Source: Stenogyne calaminthoides
Taxonomy: Eukaryota > Streptophyta > Magnoliopsida > Lamiales > Lamiaceae
Direction of reading: 5' to 3'
Assembly (NCBI GenBank): GCA_037126765.1
Contig: JBBCBC010000025.1
Span: 11,067,639 to 11,131,638, forward strand
DNA: 64,000 nucleotides
Shown here: positions 56,178-64,000 of the stretch, piece by piece
How positions within the stretch are numbered: position 1 is the stretch's first letter
Layout: each line of letters opens with the position of its first letter
Notes under the pieces: generated by a model
The model's input: the letters and a program-made list of their open reading frames with translations, nothing else
The model's database searches: none
Told to the model about the DNA's origin: nothing
Made by a program: the position numbers and the translations under genes

Positions 56178-56305
56178 GATTCCTCAAAGCAGAGGATTGC
56201 TCGCAGACGGCTTCGTAGGCGGAGAAAAGCGCTATCAAGTCCCTTGAGGACCTCTGGGATGGTGAACTTTGATTTCATTAATTGCTTCTTCACCAAACGA
56301 CGACT

Positions 56306-56400
56306 TTCTATATAATATAATAATAAATAATAATAATAATAATAATAATAATAATCTATTTGGAATAATAATAATAATAATAATAATAAAAATAATAATT
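56306..56400. repeat. AAT/TAA compound microsatellite
   Basis: Two arrays of TAA units separated by TCTATTTGGAA, about 95 bp, in the 3' flank of the AKR gene. It is likely to be polymorphic. Confidence 0.95.
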
Positions 56401-56783
56401 AATGCTTTGATCTTCTCCACTAGGTTTGTATGATTCGGAATGGTGTCGCTGAATACATATATAAGTGATCATTTCGTGTCTATCTTTGCATCCAACGCCA
56501 CTCATAAGCATAGAGTATTTGTGTACTTTGCTTTCTTTCACCGGACCAAAATCGAACTACGTTGCAAAAAATGGATAGAAGGATTTTTGTGCATTACCAT
56601 AGTTAGTTTGGTCTCTCTTGAGTTTTATCATATTTAAAAATAAGAGTAGCTCATTAGCAAGAAGAACATATCTATGACGTAACCCTCTTCTCAAGTCCCA
56701 AACCCGATCAAAATTATTAGAATTAAAAAAGTTCAAATAGCACTTTAAAAATTAAAGGAAAAAAACATAATAATTACACATAT

Positions 56784-58682
56784 GCCGCCTCTGAGCCTCT
56801 AACTGTTCTCGGCCTCTTTTATCCTCCTCGATTGAGTTTCTTCTGCAAATACAATTTAATTATGTATTATATAATAAAATATTTATCAAACCAAATTAAA
56901 CAAAAGACTATAATTTCTTACGTGTAGCTCAATGCAATGCGGTGGTACGTGGATGTCTCTTGTTCATCACTAAACGGATGAGGAATTTTTCAATGTCTCT
57001 AGAAGGTCGGACGCCGATCCTGTCGTCGTCCGCCTATTAAACAAATACATGTATTAATTTAAATTAAATATAATATATATACCGTATATTCAAATGTAAA
57101 TTTATTACTCACAATTTCAAGTGAATGATCCAAAATAGATCGAGACCCCACCCGATGAGTCGCTATCCCACTCCCATTAAGATTAGACATTCAATTTTTC
57201 CAATTTTGCTCGCACATCTTTTTGTACTTTCTTCAGTTCTATTTGTCAATCAACGAGTTCCAGACACCCGGTTTGAAGTTTAGTGGTGAGGTCCAACTTC
57301 CCTTTTTCCACTCCTGTCTCCACTTATACATGATCGCCTTTATACCGGGAGCGCATAATATCACAAAATGGCTTGAAGATCATATTGTCAATCGCCAGAT
57401 CCCAAACACACTCTTTCTACATTCAAATTAATTAAGAATGTCATAAAATCAATATACAATATATAATATTATATTAAAATAAATTATGAATTGTAGTTTT
57501 ACATACCTGAACTTCAAACAAAATAGATTTTACGATATCTTTTGACACAAATTTCATGAAAAAGGCACTATGGACTATGCCTACATCCGCAAATGGCATC
57601 ATCACTTTCATAGCCCGTATAAATGACTGTATAATATCAGAAATCCAATAATTAAAAAATAATCGAGAAATACATAAGTTAATTTATGATTAAAAGAAAA
57701 ATCTACTTACTTCCCCCTCAGGATATCGACTGCGATACGTCCATCATTGCCCACTGGTGATGTGTTTGAAAATACCCGCATCACCAAGGAGACTGCGGGA
57801 GGAAAGGGGTGTAATGGAAGGATATGACACATAAGGTCTAAGTACCCTCTTATTCTTTCAGACGCCTACTAGAACCTTCCCCAAAGGTTGGGGAAGATAA
57901 TCTCCATCTTGTTCACTCATTTTTTTCAATTAGTAACAACATTATTAAGATTAAGTTGCTTAGAAATTAAAACATATGCATGAGAAAAAGAAAACAATAC
58001 TGCCTTTGAACAAATATTAGAGCACCACAAAATTAATTTTTGTTCGAAGTTTCTAATTGAGATCAAACATGATTTTGAACACCGTTTGATGACCCCAATA
58101 AATGTAACTCTAATATGCAAAACTTATTCAATTTCCAAGAAAATTATACCCGAGGAATAAAGTGACTAGATAATTAACTAAAACTTGCAACCATATTGTT
58201 AGTTAATCGACAAAAGAACGAGGCACCAACAATTATTCCTCTCTTTTTTCATTTGAGAATGTTAATTAGTAAGTATGTGTACAATTTTTATTTATTTACT
58301 AATACATTTTCGAGTCACATATAACTATATGAATTTGCACATTTTAAAAAATGACAAACCAATCTAGTCACATATAACTATATGAATTTGCACATTTTTC
58401 GTGAGTCACATATTTTCGGAGTCACATATAACTACATAAATTTGCAAATTTTCAAAAAGACAAAACCAATCTAGTCATTTATTTAATTTATATGTTTTAC
58501 GATTTTGCAATATAAAAATTGCATTAGTCTTTAAACTTTGTCACTCTCTGCATGTGTATATAAAGGGCATCTTTCTATAAGACCCAGCTCGATACCATAT
58601 AAGACCGAGAGATATTATTTGAAAGCCGAACAATTTTATTGATTGTATATATGAGTTTCAATTTATAGATACATGGAAGATA
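56784..58682 (-). pseudogene. Second copy of the CACTA TNPA-like region
   Basis: About 1.9 kb co-linear with 50662-52535: the same start MSEQDGDYLPQPLGKVLVGV (minus, about 57920), the same intron-like spacers and the same GTCACATATAACTATATGAA repeats in the leader. It ends abruptly at TACATGGAAGAT (58671-58682), where the next CACTA-like sequence begins. No CACTA terminus bounds it on the left. It is more damaged than the first copy (a stop follows the N-terminal 20 residues). The AKR gene lies between the two copies. Confidence 0.88.
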
Positions 58683-59185
58683 TTGAGCTTGGAGAAATAA
58701 CATAACTCTCCAAGTAACAATCGCTCCCAACTTGATATGATTAAAAAACCGCTCCAAGATATTGTATTTAGAGAGCGGTTTTAACCAGATTGCTTCTAAG
58801 AAATTTGTTAACGCGATTCCAAGCGATTAAGATAAGGCAGTTTAAACGGCTCATAAAATATTCATTTCGACAAATGCTTCACAAATCACGCTTTACCCCC
58901 CTTGTTTTTAATTTTTATATATATATAAATACACTTTGACCCATGGTTTTTTAACATCTCATTCAATATATATATATATATATATACATATTTTTAATTT
59001 AATTTATATTTTTAAAATCTTGTTTATATAAAACCAAAACCAAAAACTAAAAACCAAATTTTACACCTGCGATAATTAATTGTCCAATACCAAAACATCA
59101 AATAAATTAATAAATTAATGCATACACATCATGAAATAAATATTAATAAATTCGATACAACAAATTAAAACATGCATATCAATAT

Positions 59186-59220
<35 letters not shown>

Positions 59221-59929
59221 GCTATCAAAAGTTATCCCAATCTATCTATAATTATATAAGAATCGATTGTAAAGGTACCTCGTCCAATCCATTTTCCATT
59301 TGTTCATTCTTTGTTTGGATTAAGACTTGACCGCACGATCATAGGACAAAATCGCAAACAACGATCAATTAATCAATATAGTTAGATATATATTATGAAT
59401 TTTATTCAATTAATAATAATTTAAATAAATCGATAAATTGACTTACGTATTTAGGAACCGCGTTTGAGAAGCGCGTATTATATCTTCAATATAACTGAAC
59501 ACAAAAATATCCACAAAAGGATCACTATCTCGTTGCCTCGTTACACGTTGATTAGTAATATAATCAATGTATTACAATTATAATTATTTTATATTAATTT
59601 GATAATTTAATAAATTATATTTACCTTTTAACATTATTCCAAATTAACTTTATAGAGTTTAGCTCTTGAGCCTGATTAGGAAAAGCGACTCCTATATTGG
59701 GTCATCACACTATTATTATTAGAATTAAAAAATAAAGTTAGATTAAATATGCATAATTTTAATAAGTAAAACAAATCATTATATTATAATATTAAAAATG
59801 AACTTACGCTTCCATGTACGAAGTAATATCAGGTCGATTTGAAGCCAACCCATTCGCAGCTAGATCCATAAAATACACATTTAATGTGATCATAATTATG
59901 GCGATCAGCACCCAATGATTCTTATATTA
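58683..59929. other. CACTA-type subterminal-like repeats and AT-rich DNA
   Basis: 58690-58870 contains GAGAGCGGTTTTAACC- and AAACCGCTCCAAG-type inverted words like a subterminal array of a third CACTA family, but no clean CACTACAAAA end is visible. TA microsatellites lie at 58966-58986 and 59190-59216. The rest is AT-rich with no supported gene. Confidence 0.5.
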
Positions 59930-62560
59930 TATTAAGAATATTAAAATTAACAGTAAATTTAGCATATGTGCAAATATCATATATATTATGAATATAAATT
60001 TTAATGAAATGTTTATTGTACTCACCCCCACATTTGTTGGCCAAAAACGATGATCTCTGTCGATAACCTCAAAGATACGAGAAACTAACCACTCCATGGT
60101 GCAGCAACTATCATGCGTTAAGCAAGACAACGAGGAGACGCGAAGGAATACTTTCCACATGCTCGAGGATCTGAGAGATATATATCTCACCCAAATATCT
60201 TTAACCAATATATATACGCTAATTAATATTTAATTTGAAAAAGTAAACTATATAGAAAGTAAATATTGAGAATTAATTAGAAAACACATACCCGAGGTAA
60301 AAGGCTATGCTTGTTGCACTCAACCACCGGGTCGCTTCGACTTCAATCACATGCTCTCGAGCGATGTATTCTTCAATCAATTCCCAATGAAAGTAAGCAT
60401 TCATGGGAACTATGATCATATTGAAGTTATAGACTCCACTATCACTTGCACCCGTATTCAAGACGGTGTAGTCGTGATCTAAGTCTCCGATAAATAACCA
60501 AGTCTCAATCACCAATAGTGGAGTCTCTCAGAGGTTGTCTCTCCGACCGGCTACTCTGACACCATTTGATTCTGTTTAGGCTTTTGTGTGTCGCCGGTTT
60601 CTCTCAATCAATTTGCAAACATTATTTAGAATCTACAAATAAGATAAAAAAATTAATAACATATATTAAATTTACCTTCAAAGTGAGAGAGACCAAGTTG
60701 GTTTACCGTTCGATGAAGTGCCCGGACCCATTTGATTCGTGACAACTTCATCAATTGGTTTAAGACCGCGAATCCTCTTCTCCGACATTATAGGTACCTC
60801 GGACCCTCTTAAAACCGGGAGTGATGGACTACCATGAATAACTCCATCGGAAGTTATTGACAACATTCCTATAGCCACTCAACCGAGTAGGATCTCCAAA
60901 TAAAGGTGGTAAGAGGGTCGCCGATTGCTCAATAAGATATTTAGTTAGAAAATTTTAATATATATAATAGTCTTTAATTAAAATAAATGTGAGACACATC
61001 TCGACTGCGGGGACGCCGCTTTGAAGTGCCTCAATAAAATCGCCCCTACGTGATTAGAAAACATAAAGATCGGTGACCTTTATTTTTCAAATTTTGCTCC
61101 ACTCGAGACATTCCGTGATGTGGCGTCTCGGGACCTTCATCTGTTCCAACTCTTTAGCCATCTCGTACAACCTTATCCGAAAGTATACCCACCATATTCA
61201 TGGCTTGAAGAGCGGTAACACGGCTAATGATAACTTCGTGACGCCGTATCCAACACCGTAATCGCCGGGATGCTCTCGACGAAAAGCTAAAGCGGCCCAA
61301 GTAGTATCATCTGGTACCGAAAAAAGGATGTCTTTAGGCGTCGTAGTCTGCAGATAACGCTTGAATTACAAAATATTATTATTTAATCATTTGTTTAGAA
61401 ATAATAGTTTGTAATTAAAGAAAAAATTAATGGATAGCTTACCCCTTCTTCGCGATGATACGGCGTAATCGGAATCGAGAATATTCCCCGCCTCGCGCTT
61501 TCGGTAGTTTGAAATAAAACGAGTAACAAGCGGACTAACAACTTTCCAGCTCTTTTTTTTTTTTCTTTCTCGATAGTCATTAATGTGTCCCCTTATTAGA
61601 TATATTAAAAGTGAATATATAAACAAAATAAAATGTTAGGATTTTGATCTCACTTTTTTTTCTCTTATAAGGTTATAACCTTTGTTAAAACCACGATATA
61701 TCGCGCCTCCATCGATTTGGTTTGTTTTGTGATTTTTTCTCGCTTAGTAGCTGATTTAAAATACGATAAATCTTTAAAAGATAGACATTAAATGATATTT
61801 ATCAATTTTACTCGAACTCATCATCCATGATCGTCGCACAAACTCTTCCCAAGATGGGCCACCGACCGCAAATCGATAGGCTCGGTGGACAAGCCGAGTA
61901 AAGACCAAAGATCTGGATCTCGTTAGCTTGACTTCTCATTGGCCAAAAATTCTCGCCAATACTCACTATGATAGTATTTGTTTTCTTCTTTGAATGATCA
62001 AGGCCGAAAAATGTACTTTGTAACGCATATAACATAACAATGTAGTAAATTTAGTAATCATACAACAACTTTCAATAAGATATATATAATTAACATACGA
62101 ACGTTCATCCCATAATCTTTGTTTCAAAGTAGTTGAGTTTATCATACGTCGATCCTTGGATGGCGAAGACGATAGGATTATACGCCTAACCGCAGCTTCC
62201 AAGGTAGAAAGACAACGTCTCACTTGCTTTATCGATTGTCCATTTATATTCATTTGAATGATAATCTGAATAACATATTATTTAATTAGATTCAACGATC
62301 AATCATATAATTTCAATTTCAACCTGCTCAATTGTAATAAAATTACCTTCACTTGTTTTCCTTGGTACGAGCCCTCTTAACGAGAAGACATCGCGGACTA
62401 TATACCTCTCTCTGCTTATCCTCAGAGTCTGCCCAGTGGGAGGGTAGGTTGTCACCTCGATCCAAGTCATCGCTTTTGACGTCGATCATCATCACCATGA
62501 TCTCCATCATAATCTCCCACCATGATCTCCTAAATATACTCCATCATCTCCCATGATCCT
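59930..62560 (-). pseudogene. Degenerate second gene of a third CACTA element (Ulp1-like and Ptta-like pieces)
   Basis: Fragments readable on the minus strand, from 5' to 3': an opening region at 62560-62340 with GDHGDDDRRQKR and an RGLVPRKTSEG-like basic stretch; RYLQTTTPKDILFSVPDDTT and WAALAFRREHPGDYGVGYGV (about 61372-61250), which resembles plant En/Spm TNPA-type proteins; YEMAKELEQMKVPRRHITEC (about 61175-61110); and VYNFNMIIVPMNAYFHWELI (about 60440-60380), which fits the His-Trp region of a Ulp1/C48 cysteine protease often fused in plant CACTA elements. Intron-like AT-rich gaps separate them. The assignments are individually weak, but the gene order next to TNP2 supports them. Confidence 0.5.
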
Positions 62561-62759
62561 AAGGGATGTGGCAGATAAAACGTGATCCCAGAAATGCGAA
62601 AAACAACATTTAATAAACAAAAAATAAACAATATTTAAGGAAGGGAAATAAATAATCAATAAAAGCAAAAGAAACAACATTTAATAATGCGTTGTAAAAA
62701 AATAATCAATAAAGTCGTGCGTTTCTTTTTTTGCACTTGTTTTTTAGTTTTTTGATCGA

Positions 62760-64000
62760 CTTTTCTCGCTTCATGACCATGAAGTTAACAACATCCGGAT
62801 TGTCATATTCATCCACATCGATAATTATTCTCTGCACGGGCGTGAATTTACAAGATCATCGAAAGAAGGTATGAGAATGGTGAAGTTCTGAAAATGATCA
62901 TCGATAGTGTCAACATCTTCATCGACGTGGTCGCTAATCTGCAACTAGTGTTAAATTTGTTTTGACAAACCACGATGGACCATTTCTTATTAACTGGCTT
63001 GGGGATAGTAAAATTTGTCGAGCTTGACCGCCATTATGTAAAGGTCATTGGTATCCCACATTCTTCAAATCAATGCATATGAACCCGAGATCTTTCAACA
63101 GACCCGCTAGGGATCCTCACCCAATCGCACTCTCGAAGATTGGTTTTCTGAACAACATAGTCGAGTTCCCAAATGTTGACAATCATTCCAAAAGTAAGTA
63201 GTATTCGATTGATCCTCAAGCTTGCAAAGAATGGACACCCCCCATTATTCTCGCATTGTACTTGTGGCGTCATGATCTTCGATATAAAATGTGTATGCAT
63301 AATAAGATAAGACAACGCATTTAACACAAGCGTCGCGATTCTAGATAAACCACTTAATCCCTATCCATCGATCTTACCCCATGACAACATATTTGCTACA
63401 TAACCATTGAACTCAACAAACGCTTGGATGTCAACTTCAATCCATGATCTATTCCTATGGGGAAATGTCTCAACAAGTGCTTGATGTGCAGTAATAAATA
63501 AGATGTCGACTGTAAGAAGTAAACATGTTGCATCCATGTTAGTTCCTCCATACTAACACTTCATGAGATTGACCAATCGTAAGGCCTTCACCATCCATCC
63601 TATCGTGGTGTCTGTAATTGGAAAGTCCAATCAGATCAACATTCTAATGAATTCACCCGTTAGATTCAACGCCAACTTCTACTAAATAGCGTTACTAAAA
63701 ATCATCCCTCCTACGCCGACATATTCATCACATATCCTTTTGAGCACTTTCATATCTCTCTACACCATACATCCATCGTGAGCGTCTGACGGGGCCCACC
63801 ACATCATCCTTGTCTAGGTACCAAATGAACGGTTAGGTGAACCATTATATCAAAAATGATGGAGGAATACATCTCAAGCTTCCAAAGAGCGTCCCAATAA
63901 TTTGTCTTTGAAAACCAAACAATTTTCTAGGATCTATGAGCTTGCAACTCATTGCTTGAAGAACCAACATAACTTTGTTATGGTTATCGCGACATTTTCA
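62760..64000 (-). pseudogene. CACTA transposase TNP2-like, DUF4218 and DUF4216 part, running off the window
   Basis: On the minus strand, VMLVLQAMSCKLIDPRKLFG and SLRCIPPSFFDIMVHLTVHL (about 63969-63820) are DUF4218. VRRSRWMYGVERYESAQKDM follows at about 63792-63735. ALSYLIMHTHFISKIM, FGMIVNIWELDYVVQKTNLR with ECDWVRIP (63327-63110) and WDTNDLYIMAVKLDKFYYPQ (about 63060-63005) are DUF4216 with the IWELDY and W-D-T-N-D-L landmarks. Transposase_21 would lie to the right of the window. Frameshifts and stops are frequent. The sequence is more diverged from the element at 44135-53375 than the fragment at 14602 is, so it is a different CACTA family. Confidence 0.82.

Overview
This is plant nuclear DNA, most likely from a eudicot. 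It is AT-rich, carries spliced gene remnants with plant-type introns, and is dominated by nested plant transposons: Ty1/copia, Ty3/gypsy, an L1-type LINE, CACTA (En/Spm), a SINE and several MITEs. I see no bacterial, organellar or viral-genome features. The species cannot be named from sequence alone. Only one host gene looks close to intact, a three-exon aldo-keto reductase (AKR) at 54140-56177. A single laccase C-terminal exon at 1938-2068 is an orphan.

Layout from left to right. 1-1765: copia RT/RNase H fragment (minus). 1938-2068: laccase last exon (minus). 3396-7861: Tekay-like gypsy gag split by a non-autonomous LTR element (3921-7427) that has 1.7-kb LTRs, a PBS and a PPT but only 135 bp between the LTRs. 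8550-12617: a 4.1-kb gypsy LTR. 12618-14601: LTR-like sequence hosting a fold-back element with a telomere-like core. 14602-16437: the 3' part of a CACTA element. 17715-38516: a full-length LINE with a ~25-bp target duplication, split by a 13.9-kb SIRE/Maximus-type copia element (21628-35504, minus) that itself has a 5-bp target duplication. 38879-40818: truncated copia with a 149-bp LTR. 40819-43640: mostly empty AT-rich DNA with one Stowaway-like MITE and one SINE that has a perfect 19-bp target duplication. 43663-43956: gypsy RT relic. 44135-53375: a complete-ended CACTA element (CACTA termini, TTA target duplication) with TNP2-like and TNPA-like genes on the minus strand. 53761-56177: MITE, then the AKR gene, each of whose introns holds a different MITE. 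56784-58682: a second copy of the TNPA region. 59930-64000: a third CACTA-related gene pair running off the right edge.

The order of events can be read from the nesting: the LINE is older than the SIRE element inside it, and the gypsy gag is older than the short LTR element inside it. None of the transposon proteins is intact.

Two signals deserve most attention. First, pairs of near-identical repeats (LTR pairs, the TNPA duplication, CACTA tails) differ again and again at CAG/CTG, which becomes CG, CCG or CGA in one copy. Even the initiator-tRNA primer site of the SIRE element shows this. It suggests a systematic base-calling problem at CHG-methylated cytosines, so many frameshifts here may not be real. 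Second, two different CACTA elements carry the same two-unit tRNA-like module at the same place and orientation relative to their transposase genes.
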